From Liolophura sinensis (Eukaryota > Mollusca > Polyplacophora > Chitonida > Chitonidae): a stretch of 64,000 nucleotides of DNA. A program made the position numbers and the translations under genes. Position 1 is the stretch's first letter, and each line of letters begins with the position of its first letter. The stretch spans positions 60,619,249 through 60,683,248 of the forward strand of contig NC_088295.1 in the NCBI RefSeq assembly GCF_032854445.1. The letters run 5' to 3'. This document shows positions 52,501 to 57,045 of this stretch, piece by piece. The notes below the pieces were generated by a model. It did not search any database. It was not told the origin of the DNA and saw only the letters and a list, made by a program, of their open reading frames with translations.

Positions 52501-55500
52501 ACTGTGAAGGATTTTACCCGGTTTGGAGATATCGGCTTTCACGTCATTCGACATTCGTCCTTTGTACGTAGCACTTTGTGGGCTTGTGTTTCGCCACTTG
52601 CTAATTTTTGAGACGTTATTTTGGACCTTGTGTCGCTCATGGTCTCTTTGTGCGATTGCATCCATTTCATCCCAGTTTACCCTGAAAGTGACTTTGTGTT
52701 TATTTCCGATGCGTGAAACGTACATCACCAGTTCGGCATCATGGAAGCTACTGTCAAGCCGTCCACCCTGAAAGGTTACACCTTCACAGGCAGTTGAGGA
52801 TCAACCATCGTCAGCGCGGCGTGCCCACTACAGCTTGTCACTTACCGATTTGTCATCCTTCGATTGGGAAATTCCTCTTAACTGTGGATTCTGTATTTAC
52901 GTGGACTGAGTCGCCTGTGTCAGCCGGAATATTTCATCGGTAAGAGACTATATATGTTTTGTAATTGTTTGTATGGTTTTGTATATTGTTGTCAATTGTA
53001 TTATATGTCTATTTTGTTTAAATATGCGTGTTGGACTTATTCAAGCGTGTTCATGTTTCTTTGTTTGATTTGTGTACGGCCTGTCTCTGGTCAGAGAGTT
53101 GAACAAGCCAATTGCTGCTCATCTTTATTCCGTACGGTACCCTTACACATGCTAAACACTTCTGAGTACAATTAAGAGATAAGTATTTAATGCAAAATAT
53201 GATAATGAATTTAAAACAATACTAATGAATTTTGAAGAAGTGGGTATAACTTTGCATACATACTCATATACATTATGACCGCACAAACAATTTTTGATAC
53301 ATCCAAATATTTAACAAAATTAATTCCATGCTAACAAAACTATCCTTAAATACTGAAATATGACTAGACATAAAAGAATGGTTGTTAAAGGATATTCTTT
53401 TTAGGATAGTATTTCACAATTGATCATATACACATGACTCCTACATACTCCTACTCTTGTCATTTATTATTCTTAATGCATGAATCGTGGGTGGGGGGGA
53501 TCCTCACAGGTTAAGGAACAAAATTTAACCTCGGAGGTAACGAATGTTTGTACCGGCTACTTATGAAAAAGATATACTATTTACTCAAATAAAACCCTTG
53601 CATCTAAATTTGGGATGCGTAGCTCTTCATTTTCGATACTCAGTCTATAATTCCAACAAGTAGGCAGAAAAAATGCGCAAGGCGAATAACTATACCAAAC
53701 AATTTGTAGGAAACAGAAAATTATGCCTAATTATTACTTAAATGATGCATAATTGTAGTCTTCTAAGTGTTCACCTAGTTCAAAGACAACTCTCCAACGA
53801 CCCGAGTTGAGGGTGTGGACAGCCATCATTAAATGTAGAGCATTTTTTTCTTACATTGCCCGTTGTATAATACGACTAGGGCAAGGATGATGAAAACACT
53901 TCGTATTGATTTGACATCCCAAGATTTGCTCTGGAGAAAAGACAATGATTCCACCTTATATAGAAATATTTTCGCAGCCGTGGGTGGATGTATGATGGAA
54001 ACAAAAAGATTTATTCTTTAGCAACCCGAAGACAAGCTCGAGTCGTATCCTAGTCAGGGCGAGAGCACATCGGTGGTATGTAGGTAAATAATATTAAACC
54101 TTACTTCTTGAGAAAATCAGAAATGTCACGCATTTCACGACAAAGTGTGTTTTCCTGCGCGGCTGTGAACTAGTCTACAATATCAGCCGTTACTTTATAT
54201 ATTTATTTGATTGGTGTTTTACGTCGAACTCAAGAATATTTCACTCACACGACGATGGCCAGCGTTATGGTGGGAGGGAACCGGGCAGAAAGCAGAGGAA
54301 ACCTACGACCATCTGCAGGTTTCTGGCAGAGCTTCCCATGTATAGCCGGGGCCTCGGTTTTAGAAGGTTCATATCCATACACACATGTTCATATTACACA
54401 CATTGCAATCGGTGGTTGTTGATTCGTTACAGTGCAATGTATACATAAACTCGTAATACCCCGGTAATGAAGCAAGGGGTTGCATTTTGCCGCCTAGGAT
54501 TCAAATCACTTCGGGTATTACTCAAAGAGTAAAGGGTTTTACAAGGCAGAAACTTATAGCCTCGCAAAAACACCCTTCAAGAAAAGGGACACCGGATGTT
54601 ATCATCTACATATTTATATTATTGAAGTTTACTGGTCTGTTGCGACTGCGATAATGTTCCCTGTTTTCCTTTTACATGGTGTTAACAAAAGGTGTGCATA
54701 ACGGTTCGTATACATTTTCTCATTTTGTATAACTTCAGGCAGCGTGTTATTACGGTTAAACTACATGTGACGCTGGCTCAATTGAGTATTTGCACCTGCC
54801 TTTAATATCCAGTGTAACGTTGTCCTTACTGCTTCCATACTGACATCTCCAGCTGCCCCGGACCGTGTTTTCCGTGACGTTCTGTATCGTCACTGTGTAG
54901 ACCTCTCCACCGTTGATGTTTTGACATCCCCCTGATAGCCCGGCTGGTGATAGCTGTATTGACGGTGTACAGTTTTGAGTGGCGTATATACGGGATAGGT
55001 TCTCACCAATATCACGGTACCATATGAGAGGTATATTTGTCGACCTGTTTATCTTACACTTCAGGGTAAACGGAAAACCGGCCACGACATCACCTGGTGC
55101 TGTGATTGACGGACTGGATACAGGGTGTAAATCTAATGGGAATTAAATAAAATTAATAAACCTAGATGCCGTGCCACCCTTTACAGAAAGAAACACGATT
55201 CGTTATCAGAAGGAGACTATAAAGTAGACATTAAACACACACATTACGTTTCCTGATCTCGACAGACAGATATCTTAGACATTGTGCCGATATTCAGTGT
55301 CTTCATTAGGCGAAATCGAATGCACGTGTACGAAATGTGCAGAACGCAGCGTTAATTTTGCATGTGTCATTCTATTCACAATATACGATTAATGCTGCCA
55401 GGTGATTTGTACGAGTGTGCTATGGTATTTAAGAATATACACTACAATACCAGCTAAAGTGCAATACTTTGGGCTTGAAGCAATAATATCGTCTAAAACT

Positions 55501-55568
55501 GTACCTGCAAATATACATGAAGAGATAAACACAGACAACAGGACCTCTCTGATGAACGCGTCGCTCAT
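15873..55568 (-). CDS. Ig-superfamily transmembrane receptor with multi-tyrosine tail (whole gene, spliced)
   Basis: This is my assembly of one minus-strand gene from 15 exons, listed separately. Joined in order (55505-55568, 54800-55132, 37122-37433, 28368-28721, 26739-26873, 26076-26100, 25805-25869, 22152-22208, 21513-21575, 20875-20937, 20542-20604, 19622-19675, 19196-19255, 16536-16633, 15873-16043) they give 1917 nt, an open frame of 638 codons plus stop. Domain order is signal peptide, three Ig domains, a transmembrane helix, a basic stop-transfer (RRRQQ) and a Lys/Pro-rich cytoplasmic tail with at least seven tyrosine motifs. Known biology: such tyrosine motifs in Ig receptors bind SH2 proteins after phosphorylation. 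Inference: a cell-surface adhesion or immune-type receptor, nephrin/CEACAM/Siglec-like in layout. Two introns appear to use GC donors. The 34-48 kb mobile elements lie in the introns around the second Ig exon. The weakest join is the 5' end of the transmembrane exon. No family name can be assigned without a search. Confidence 0.8.
16536..16633 (-). CDS. Exon 14: cytoplasmic exon with FTGYSNSGEVERM
   Basis: This is a 98-nt exon, phase 1 in and phase 0 out (acceptor ATACACAG, donor CAG|GTACAT). It reads KTTVDTFANAAF, then TGYSNSGEVERMEPSSRPGQ. It contains a Tyr (TGYSNS) in a Ser-rich context. The phase change to 0 fits the terminal exon exactly. Confidence 0.78.
16972..17215 (+). mobile_element. 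tRNA-like SINE, another family
   Basis: GGTGGCCTAGTGTTAGAGCG resembles a tRNA A box and GAAACCCGCGATTCATGG a degraded B box. The tail region GTATGACTGGGTGGGATGTC and CAATAACCGACGTAAAACCC has the look of a lophotrochozoan SINE. Only one copy is in the window, so the call is tentative. Confidence 0.5.
17728..17805 (-). mobile_element. SINE family A, 3'-end fragment
   Basis: ATTTATTTATTTATTTGATT followed by TACGCAGTACTCAAGAATAT. Similar 3'-end fragments lie at about 27890-27960 and 28206-28270, all minus strand. Confidence 0.65.
18556..18575 (-). other. Possible 20-nt microexon, unplaced
   Basis: A segment encoding GYGPAE sits between ATGACAG and GTATGTAC, which look like splice sites. Its length (20 nt) would move phase 1 to phase 0, which does not fit the next exon (phase 1 in). 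It is only usable with another missing exon, so it is kept out of the assembly. Confidence 0.2.
19196..19255 (-). CDS. Exon 13: basic cytoplasmic exon
   Basis: This is a 60-nt phase 1-1 exon (acceptor ATTTAACAG, donor G|GTGAGTAT) encoding G-KPTPANKTGLINGKKKDGN. It is Lys/Gly-rich without tyrosine. The following exon completes GGT (Gly) and continues KTTVDTF. Confidence 0.75.
19462..19499. repeat. (CA)n microsatellite
   Basis: About 18 consecutive CA dinucleotides in a receptor intron, followed by repeats of CTAACTACACATA. Confidence 0.95.
19622..19675 (-). CDS. Exon 12: basic cytoplasmic exon with GC donor
   Basis: This is a 54-nt phase 1-1 exon encoding G-AFGKAKGIFKPKPGKSK. The acceptor is TTTTATGAAG with a pyrimidine-rich lead. 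The donor is AAAG|GCAAGT, which matches the GC-AG donor consensus. It has no tyrosine. Phase agreement on both sides supports it, although it is short and the donor is non-canonical. Confidence 0.62.
19795..20110. repeat. Dispersed repeat family member
   Basis: Blocks GGAACGACAGTG, TCACACGTAACCGATGAAAT, TTAGCACCAAAGTTTAAG and ATTAGACATCACTGGTC match the family. It lies in the intron between exons 11 and 12 of the receptor. Confidence 0.62.
20155..20305. repeat. Dispersed repeat family member, partial
   Basis: GACAACAGTATGACAGTGGG and CTCTTGTCAATTTACCTCGG match the 11.0-kb copy. Intronic, about 45 bp after the previous copy. Confidence 0.55.
20542..20604 (-). CDS. Exon 11: YAEVNK repeat exon 4
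   Basis: This is a 63-nt phase 1-1 exon (acceptor TTTTTAG, donor G|GTTTGT), encoding a split codon then PKGPVYAEVNKTQKNAKEET. It is the last of the four tandem copies; the tyrosine site PVYAEV is intact. Confidence 0.83.
20875..20937 (-). CDS. Exon 10: YAEVNK repeat exon 3
   Basis: This is a 63-nt phase 1-1 exon (acceptor AATTTCAG, donor G|GTCAGG), encoding a split codon then QAPPVYAEVNKPKKIGETAK. It has the same PVYAEV site followed by a lysine-rich linker. Confidence 0.85.
21513..21575 (-). CDS. Exon 9: YAEVNK repeat exon 2
   Basis: This is a 63-nt phase 1-1 exon (acceptor AGTTTCAG, donor G|GTCTGT), encoding a split Gly then QPAPVYAEVNKVQKTNQIAK. Tyrosine context is P-V-Y-A-E-V, an ITIM-like Y-x-x-V site with Pro at -2. 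It is clearly paralogous to the exons on either side. Confidence 0.85.
22152..22208 (-). CDS. Exon 8: YAEVNK repeat exon 1, strict ITIM
   Basis: This is a 57-nt phase 1-1 exon (acceptor GATTTCAG, donor G|GTTTGT), encoding G-PLVYAEVNKPETAPKPTK. LVYAEV satisfies the ITIM consensus (I/V/L/S)-x-Y-x-x-(I/V/L), the only copy in the array that does so strictly. The Lys/Pro-rich linker follows. It is the first of four tandem homologous exons. Confidence 0.85.
23577..23620 (-). pseudogene. Decayed copy of the YAEVNK cytoplasmic exon
   Basis: The minus strand here aligns base by base with the functional exon at 22152-22208: GCAGA, AAACAAG, then CAGCTCCAAAAGCAGA against GGCCCCCAAACCGACA. In the AEVNK frame it reads AEQNKKR, the tyrosine codon upstream is lost and the frame shifts. 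No donor follows. It is best read as a fifth, dead member of the tandem exon array. Confidence 0.5.
24130..24435 (-). mobile_element. tRNA-derived SINE, family A
   Basis: The reverse complement keeps the tRNA-like head, GAGTTCAAATCCATGTAGCT, CCGGGCTCTGCCCGCC-type body and the TTCTTGAATACGGCATAAAA 3' end with ATAAATAAATAAA tail. It lies in the intron between receptor exons 7 and 8. A 3'-end fragment on the plus strand precedes it at about 24000-24054. Confidence 0.78.
25186..25210 (-). CDS. Candidate 25-nt microexon, orphan (not in the assembled frame)
   Basis: It has a good acceptor (CTTTTCCAG) and donor (A|GTAAGTAAG), encodes G-LESPANE plus two bases, phase 1 in and phase 2 out. Length and phases equal those of exon 6. 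No phase-2 exon is visible between it and the next exon at 22208, so including it would break the frame. It may be a relic of a duplicated exon 6-7 pair, or a cassette whose partner I missed. Confidence 0.4.
25495..25755 (+). mobile_element. Probable SINE with B box and AATAAATC tail
   Basis: GCGGGTTCGAAGCC is a good tRNA B box; the sequence ends in a degenerate (AATAAATC)n tail at 25690-25755. The A box is weak. Intronic, beside receptor exon 7. Confidence 0.5.
25805..25869 (-). CDS. Exon 7: cytoplasmic exon with HYESVA tyrosine motif
   Basis: The exon is 65 nt, phase 2 in and phase 1 out, with acceptor CCCTCAG and donor G|GTGAGA. It reads RMRPDDVSSGVQSTRHYESVA. The motif Y-E-S-V is a Y-x-x-hydrophobic SH2-type site, but Arg at -2 does not fit the strict ITIM consensus. 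Its end phase allows direct splicing to the YAEV exon array. Confidence 0.75.
26076..26100 (-). CDS. Exon 6: 25-nt juxtamembrane microexon
   Basis: The microexon is phase 1 in, phase 2 out, with acceptor TTCTTTCAG and donor A|GTAAGTTT. It encodes G-SRSSGDT and two bases of a Glu codon. It joins exactly to exon 7 (phase 2 in), giving GDTERMRPDD. Ser-rich, it may be a phosphorylation-prone linker. Confidence 0.72.
26739..26873 (-). CDS. Exon 5: transmembrane segment of the Ig receptor
   Basis: The exon encodes VQVTPCSSPLAGG, then a hydrophobic helix (ISGASVLLGVVVLVVVIF) and the basic stop-transfer RRRQQ, ending phase 1 (CAA G|GTAATAAC). The 5' boundary is uncertain. A strong acceptor (CTGTTCCAG) would begin the exon at 26847 in phase 0, which does not match the phase-1 donor of exon 4. 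A weaker AG at 26875-26874 gives phase 1 and keeps the whole gene in frame, adding eight extra codons after the split codon. I give that version. The alternative is an undetected small exon between 26.9 and 28.4 kb. Confidence 0.75.
28368..28721 (-). CDS. Exon 4: third Ig domain of the Ig receptor, lacking canonical cysteines
   Basis: The exon encodes 118 codons, phase 1-1, with acceptor TTTCCCAG and donor G|GTAATG. An I-set-like fold is clear: ALGENVKLMFKF (B strand), LTWYKL (C strand, Trp kept), VAELEISDVQRDDFGKYKF (E-F strands with the D-x-G-x-Y tyrosine corner) and SSETTISFNL (G strand). The B-strand Cys is replaced by Met/Phe and the F-strand Cys by Phe (YKF), so the intradomain disulfide is missing. 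Known Ig domains without this disulfide can still fold. It is membrane-proximal in this receptor. Confidence 0.87.
29459..29707 (-). mobile_element. tRNA-derived SINE, family A, near full length
   Basis: Complete from AAATTTATTTATTTATTT tail to the GGCCTCCGTGGCTCAGTTGG head (reverse complement), with a small deletion in the CCGGGC body. Confidence 0.83.
29953..30115 (-). mobile_element. SINE family A, truncated
   Basis: It contains the tail, GTGTTTTACGCCGTACTCAA, the CCGGGCACAGCCCGG body and CTTCCCACGTACGG, then stops before the tRNA head. Confidence 0.78.
30498..30836 (+). mobile_element. SINE-like repeat, family B
   Basis: TTAATGTTTAACGTCGTACA, GTCATATGTCGACAAAGGAG, CCACAGCTCTTTTGTCTAGC and the inverted tRNA-like end GACGCTCTATACCAGCTGAG. 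Lies in a receptor intron. Confidence 0.77.
30840..33760. other. Receptor intron, nothing recognised
   Basis: AT-rich intron sequence between exons 3 and 4; no Ig exon, transposon domain or tandem repeat seen on either strand. Confidence 0.55.
33761..33924. mobile_element. Small foldback MITE (164 bp)
   Basis: Termini TATAGAATACGA and TCGTATTCTATA are perfect inverted repeats. Inside, GAGAAGTCGAGGCGACA pairs imperfectly with the later GTCTCGACTTGTCCACTTCTC. A TA duplication would fit Tc1/mariner-type mobilisation. No coding capacity. Confidence 0.7.
34116..35128 (+). mobile_element. Solo LTR, copy 1 (1013 bp)
   Basis: It begins TGTTATG and ends CCGTAACA, so the termini TGTTA/TAACA are inverted. 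It is flanked by the 4-bp duplication GTAC at 34112-34115 and 35129-35132. It contains a TATATAAG box near 34311 followed about 25 nt later by CAGAG, a likely transcription start, and a perfect 10-bp hairpin (CAAAACTGAA/TTCAGTTTTG) near 34619. A near-identical second copy lies at 40019-48263. No internal gag-pol lies beside either copy, so both are solo LTRs left by recombination. The family (gypsy or BEL-like) is not determinable here. Confidence 0.88.
35779..35893 (-). pseudogene. Possible partial or decayed Ig exon (F-G strands)
   Basis: An open minus-strand stretch of about 38 codons ends in LKLNVT and a strong phase-1 donor T|GTAAGTCTG, as the other Ig exons do. Upstream residues YVGLHQYDCVVL fit the Ig F-strand pattern G-x-x-Y-x-C. 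The frame is closed by TAA at 35896-35894 just upstream, and I found no B-strand Cys or convincing acceptor. It may be a decayed fourth Ig exon between the second and third domains, or an unrecognised split exon. It is not included in the assembled protein. Confidence 0.4.
37122..37433 (-). CDS. Exon 3: second Ig domain of the Ig receptor
   Basis: The exon encodes 104 codons, phase 1-1, with acceptor TTCTGCAG and strong donor T|GTGAGTAT. It reads VTRVTMTNPPDAV, then B-strand Cys (TTFTCMTS), a second Cys (PQACIRAY), a third in the loop (DPGDCNQ) and the F-strand Cys (AELYCNASNSV). The C-strand Trp is not visible, as in C2/CD80-like domains. N-glycosylation sites are present (NAS twice). The domain lies between two solo LTRs of the same family (34.1 and 40.0 kb), which occupy the flanking introns. 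Confidence 0.88.
37572..37832 (-). mobile_element. SINE family A, near full length
   Basis: Tail and GCCGTACTAAAATATATTTC, body CCGGGCAGAGCCCGG, then the inverted tRNA-like head CTAACCACCTCGGCCAAGGA. Located about 140 bp 5' of receptor exon 3. Confidence 0.8.
39086..39420. repeat. Inverted duplicate, left copy
   Basis: Homologous in inverted orientation to 53690-54040: shared blocks TCTTCGGGTCGCTAAAGAAT, GCCCTAGTTGTATTATACAA, GTAAACACTTAGAAGAC. Identity or coding role unknown; see findings. Confidence 0.7.
39690..40018 (-). pseudogene. Old LINE reverse transcriptase relic, C-terminal part
   Basis: The minus strand reads LLGLTF near the LTR junction, then KYQLDSKTLKQIYLPCIRLI, SEYRSSIWDGCT and LKQLYLTAARIVFQT, the typical post-palm region of jockey/CR1-type LINEs (expected ...IYLSFIRPLLEYGDVIWDNCT). 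Stops and shifts are present. Its upstream half continues at 48264-48445 on the other side of the inserted LTR. Confidence 0.78.
40203..40362 (+). repeat. 24-bp direct repeat around a 112-bp insert
   Basis: The 24-bp LTR segment starting ATAAGCCGTG and ending CTGTGCAGAG occurs at 40203-40226 and again at 40339-40362. The 112 bp between them (40227-40338) are absent from LTR copy 1 and contain two imperfect CATTGAGCTTT-type repeats and an AT-rich near-palindrome (around 40308-40336). It is either a small insertion with a long target duplication, or a by-product of the LINE's 5' integration. Confidence 0.7.
40665..41756 (+). pseudogene. LINE ORF1: nucleic-acid-binding protein with three zinc knuckles, frameshifted
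   Basis: The reading starts MAKRKATDIPELN. About 170 codons in frame 0 show an RRM-like ORF1p region (ELPGGDLKIRCRSETQFQKL, GVIYGIDLNTKMEDLINKL). Near 41182 a -1 indel moves the frame. In the shifted frame three knuckles follow: CYQCQKFGHTKKVC (CX2CX4HX4C), CPKCSGKHEYQNC (CX2CX3HX4C) and CANCKQNHSAGYKGC (CX2CX3HX6C). Near 41360-41400 a second indel restores frame 0, giving GVSYAEAVKQARQTQ, a motif usual after the knuckles, then a basic C-terminus ending at TAA 41754-41756. In the uncorrected frame the first stop is TAG 41256-41258. Known role of such proteins: binding the element RNA in the RNP. Confidence 0.85.
41775..45612 (+). pseudogene. LINE ORF2: endonuclease-reverse transcriptase-RNase H, with nonsense codon and frameshift
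   Basis: The open frame begins after a stop at 41772; the first in-frame ATG is only at 42060, inside the endonuclease domain, so the true start is lost or frameshifted (an out-of-frame ATG lies at 41771). Domains: APE-type endonuclease (ILQWNARGI, ICIQET, CGDFNSHNPLW, GSDHFAI); reverse transcriptase (SYRPISLTS, SGFRKGRSTYD, FLDIEKAFD, GTPQGSVLSP, FADDAAIW); RNase H (ICTDGSK, TSELVAI, LSDSLSGI, NEIADQAAK); and a C-terminal CPACQEHDETIEHYLLQC zinc finger. A TAA at 42939-42941 interrupts the linker (expected Lys). A run of nine A near 44502-44510 shifts the frame; the RNase H part is read from the 44491 frame. Function in intact relatives: target-primed reverse transcription. Confidence 0.92.
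45634..45845 (+). repeat. Three copies of a 26-bp bulged-hairpin element in the LINE 3' region
   Basis: Copies lie at 45634-45659, 45743-45768 and 45820-45845. Each reads CGGC, bulge GATA, CCT, an 8-nt loop (TGATTCTG, TGATTTTG or TGATCTTG), AGG, GCCG. The stem is invariant and only loop bases vary. Outside the 26 bp the pairing extends by AA/TT in copies 1-2 and AT/AT in copy 3, so the pair next to the stem changes from A-T to T-A in a compensatory way. Spacing is 109 and 77 bp between starts. Confidence 0.85.
46213..46238 (+). repeat. 26-nt internal A-tract before ORF3
   Basis: An uninterrupted run of A starts just after TTTGTTTTCACAGGG, which resembles a splice acceptor. It ends two bases before the ORF3 start codon. 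It may be a fossil poly-A tail of the LINE 5' part, which would make the downstream part a fused second RNA. Confidence 0.85.
46241..46771 (+). CDS. SGNH/GDSL-type hydrolase, ORF3 of the retroelement
   Basis: The frame is intact, 176 codons, starting MKIFIIGSSYVHRL. SGNH block I: GSS with the presumed nucleophile Ser. Block II Gly: FFGIGGARVG. Block III: LHIGGNDVD (G-x-N-D). Block V: LTNDGVHLNTLG (D-x-x-H). All four blocks are in the expected order with the Ser-Asp-His triad kept. The length is short but normal for a minimal SGNH domain. The frame also runs upstream through the A-tract to 46178, but ATG at 46241 is the natural start. Known context: SGNH/esterase domains occur in some retroelements (CR1 ORF1, DIRS/Ngaro elements). 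Here it sits downstream of ORF2 on the same strand, open while ORF1 and ORF2 are broken. Its substrate is unknown; a deacylase role is only inference. Confidence 0.75.
   Translation: MKIFIIGSSYVHRLENSILRNSIPNSRIDFGTGQDIRFFGIGGARVGTLRCSDLVILHIGGNDVDSHKSAAAICADILDYAGALKTKFQIPRIYISQLLYRQVTRRISVHIYNTKIHEINKKLTNNQLATFWRQRGLIRPQKQILTNDGVHLNTLGQELFYRSMKRAVCAAMGGQK
46772..47461 (+). other. Retroelement 3' UTR and tail
   Basis: No convincing frame beyond a short Lys/Arg-rich stretch near 46813-47025. The part 47080-47450 recurs, inverted and diverged, at 58575-58925, which shows that this is the 3' end of a repeated family. It has an A-rich tract with AATAAA-like sequence at 47378-47395 and ends in AAATAAACAAAAAA. 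Confidence 0.75.
48264..48445 (-). pseudogene. Old LINE reverse transcriptase relic, palm-thumb part
   Basis: The minus strand reads VNEDTLVIINNDLNRLLKWS, then EQWLFNFNALKSVVIL and LRLVFGDTLIESS. This matches the LINE region between the active-site block and the H-K-H-L-G-L motif. Removing the LTR (and one CAGG copy) joins it to LLGLTF at 40018, so the two relics were one element before the LTR inserted. Confidence 0.72.
49137..49282 (-). mobile_element. SINE-like repeat, family B, truncated
   Basis: The reverse complement of the family's first half: GTGGAAATCCGTCCTGCAAC, GTACGACGTTAAACCCCAAG. Preceded by a TA run. A 25-bp GAGTGAGTGAGTGCTTGGGG fragment of the same family is at 21921-21945. 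Confidence 0.75.
49285..51100. other. Receptor intron, nothing recognised
   Basis: Only chance frames; several poly-T/A runs. Confidence 0.55.
51105..51172 (+). repeat. tRNA-like sequence (pseudogene or SINE head)
   Basis: GCCCCGGTAGCTCAGTCGGT is an A-box-like start and CCAGGTTCAATCC a B box, about 45 bp apart. It resembles the inverted tRNA-like end of family B. I could not fold a full acceptor stem, so a functional tRNA gene is unlikely. Confidence 0.5.
52003..52020. repeat. Poly-G run next to the SINE pair
   Basis: About 18 G residues in a row, followed by TGGGG. A similar C run (with G interruption) lies at 9391-9409. Confidence 0.9.
52026..52182 (+). mobile_element. SINE family A, internally deleted, one arm of an inverted pair
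   Basis: The head part GCTAGCGCAGCGCAATGACC, GAGTTCAAGTC, then the 3' end AAATATTCTTGAGTACGGCG and ACACCAATCAAAT. It directly abuts the minus-strand copy at 52183-52425, preceded by an 18-nt G run. Confidence 0.8.
52183..52425 (-). mobile_element. SINE family A, other arm of the inverted pair
   Basis: ATTGGTGTTTTACGCCGTAC, CCGGGCAGAGCCCGG body and the inverted tRNA head CCAACTAAGCCACAGAGG. Its 3' end faces that of the plus-strand copy. Confidence 0.82.
52430..53689. other. Receptor intron; possible remnant of an LTR-like sequence
   Basis: The GT-rich text at 52440-53110 is stylistically like an LTR U5 region (as in 34.3-35.1 kb) but shares no run with it. No domain recognised. Confidence 0.3.
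53690..54040. repeat. Inverted duplicate, right copy
   Basis: The reverse complement matches 39086-39420, including TCATCCTTGCCCTAGTCGTA, TACAACGGGCAATGTAAG and GGTGAACACTTAGAAGAC. Confidence 0.7.
54195..54345 (-). mobile_element. SINE family A, truncated
   Basis: ATTTATTTGATTGGTGTTTT, CTCAAGAATATTTCACTC and the GGGCAGAAAGCAGAGG body are present; the tRNA head is absent. Confidence 0.75.
54800..55132 (-). CDS. Exon 2: first Ig domain of the Ig receptor
   Basis: The exon encodes 111 codons, phase 1-1. It shows a canonical Ig fold: B-strand Cys (FTLKCKI), C-strand Trp (PLIWYRD) and F-strand Cys (GSWRCQY), plus an additional pair of cysteines in the C'-E loop (TQNC and SGGC) that could form an extra disulfide. 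The acceptor is TTAG at 55134-55133. The end of the domain (VTLDIK) is followed by AAAG|GCAGGT; only this GC donor leaves phase 1, matching the next exon. The nearby GT (CAG|GTGCAA) would leave phase 2. Several Asn-x-Ser/Thr sites suggest glycosylation. The layout resembles the first Ig exon of the plus-strand gene at 62154. Confidence 0.85.
55505..55568 (-). CDS. Exon 1: signal peptide of the Ig receptor
   Basis: The exon starts with ATG and encodes 21 residues beginning MSDAFIREVLL, with a hydrophobic core (VLLSVFISSCIFA), then one base (phase 1) before a GTACAG donor. The next exon completes the split codon as GAT, giving IFA-DLHPV, a plausible signal-peptidase site after Ala. The start was chosen because it is the first ATG of the frame and the hydrophobic core directly follows it. 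Phase 1 at the end matches all downstream Ig exons. The promoter and 5' UTR are not identifiable from sequence. Confidence 0.75.
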
Positions 55569-56254
55569 TCTTGTAAGTCAGCATCAACATCAACCACCTC
55601 TCATCGTCCTACGATATGCCTCCAGGAGAGAAAGCCAGTCATTTTTAAGGGAAGTAACTCCTTAAACCTTCACGTGTTTTAAAATTTCCCAGATTCGTAG
55701 ACTTATCATATAACGTTGTTTCGCAGAAAAGCGTGCGGGAGGAAAAATCTGGCATTATCGTCCAGTTGCTGTATTCTATTTTCCACTAATTTCATTTAAG
55801 CCTCCCATCTCTGTGTAACAAAATATAACACAGCTGCCCTCTATATCGAACGGAAGTGTATCTAGTACGCGCATGTTCTTTCAATTTACCTTCTCGTACA
55901 CTCGTCTTACTATGAGTTTCAATTTGATGGACTGAGCAAGGGAGTTTCTCAAGTGAACATTTTATCGTCTTGGATAACACAAGGATTGTTTGTATCAGGC
56001 AATGGTGAAAACTGATGTAAGTATTACATTTGCAGAATGTGAGAGACCAAGGCAGCCGTGAGGGTAAGAACAAAAACCTGACAAACTTATATGGATAACG
56101 GTATTTATCACATTGTCATCATGTATTTGCTCGGCCACTGTTTATTTCCACTAAATAATACAGGCAATATGAAAAAGTTTTGTAGTGTTTTTAAACAGAA
56201 TAGGTAAAAACTTAGTTACGGGCGGAAATTACATACTGTTCGGATGAAATGATA

Positions 56255-56578
56255 CGAGTGAGTGCTTGGGGTTTAACGTCGTACTTAGCAATTTTTCAGT
56301 CATATGATGACGAAGGAATCCTTAGAGTGCATGTAATGTGCCTCCTTGTTGCAGGACGGATTTCCACCTCTCTTTTATCTAGTACTGCTTCACTGAAACG
56401 CCTTACCGAAGGCAAGTAAGCTGACCCGCCCGAGCCATTATGATACTGATACGGTTCAACGTGTCATTGTCCTATCCCCTTCCTGCTGAACGCCAAATAA
56501 GGAAGTTACAACCTCTTTTAAGGTCATAGGTGTGACTCGACCCAGGATTGACCCTGGATCTACCACTCCCGAACAAAT
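56255..56578 (+). mobile_element. SINE-like repeat, family B
   Basis: GAGTGCTTGGGGTTTAACGT, GTCATATGATGACGAAGGAA and TCGACCCAGGATTGACCCTG; truncated just before the end of the tRNA-like block. Confidence 0.78.
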
Positions 56579-56624
56579 GATATGAAAGGTTATTTGTAAA
56601 TGTGATGTACCTATACGTATTATA

Positions 56625-57045
56625 CCAACATTTTTTCGATTTTTCTTTAAAAAGAGATAGACACCATGTTTATACCGTGGGTATTTGGGACACCTCTTGG
56701 TGAATATTGTATATGCGTAATAATGTTAACAATGAGGATGCAACACATGTTTGCTAAGTATGTTTGCACAAGAATTTAGTTTGTTAACAATTATGTTCAA
56801 CCTGAATATGATCACTTTTATATTTTGATAGATTCATACATAATACCATAATTCCAATAAAATGCACGTATTTAGATATGAAAAACAAATTTACAAACAA
56901 ATAAATTTATTACACATGCATCAGATCCTTATTTAGAACATTGTGATGCAAACATTGTGTGTACCAAGAAATGGTCTCAAATACTCACCATACCAGAATA
57001 TTTTCAAATGGCCTTTTCTCTTAACAGAATATCAAAGACCATATT
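56625..57045. mobile_element. Foldback MITE, copy 1
   Basis: Left arm about 56640-56765 and right arm about 56905-57045 are imperfect inverted repeats of roughly 130 bp; for example GTGGGTATTTGGGACA on the left and, inverted, GTGAGTATTTGAGACC on the right, then ACAATG, AGGATGCAACACATG versus AGGATCTGATGCATG. Homologous to 59260-59770. No ORF. Confidence 0.7.
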
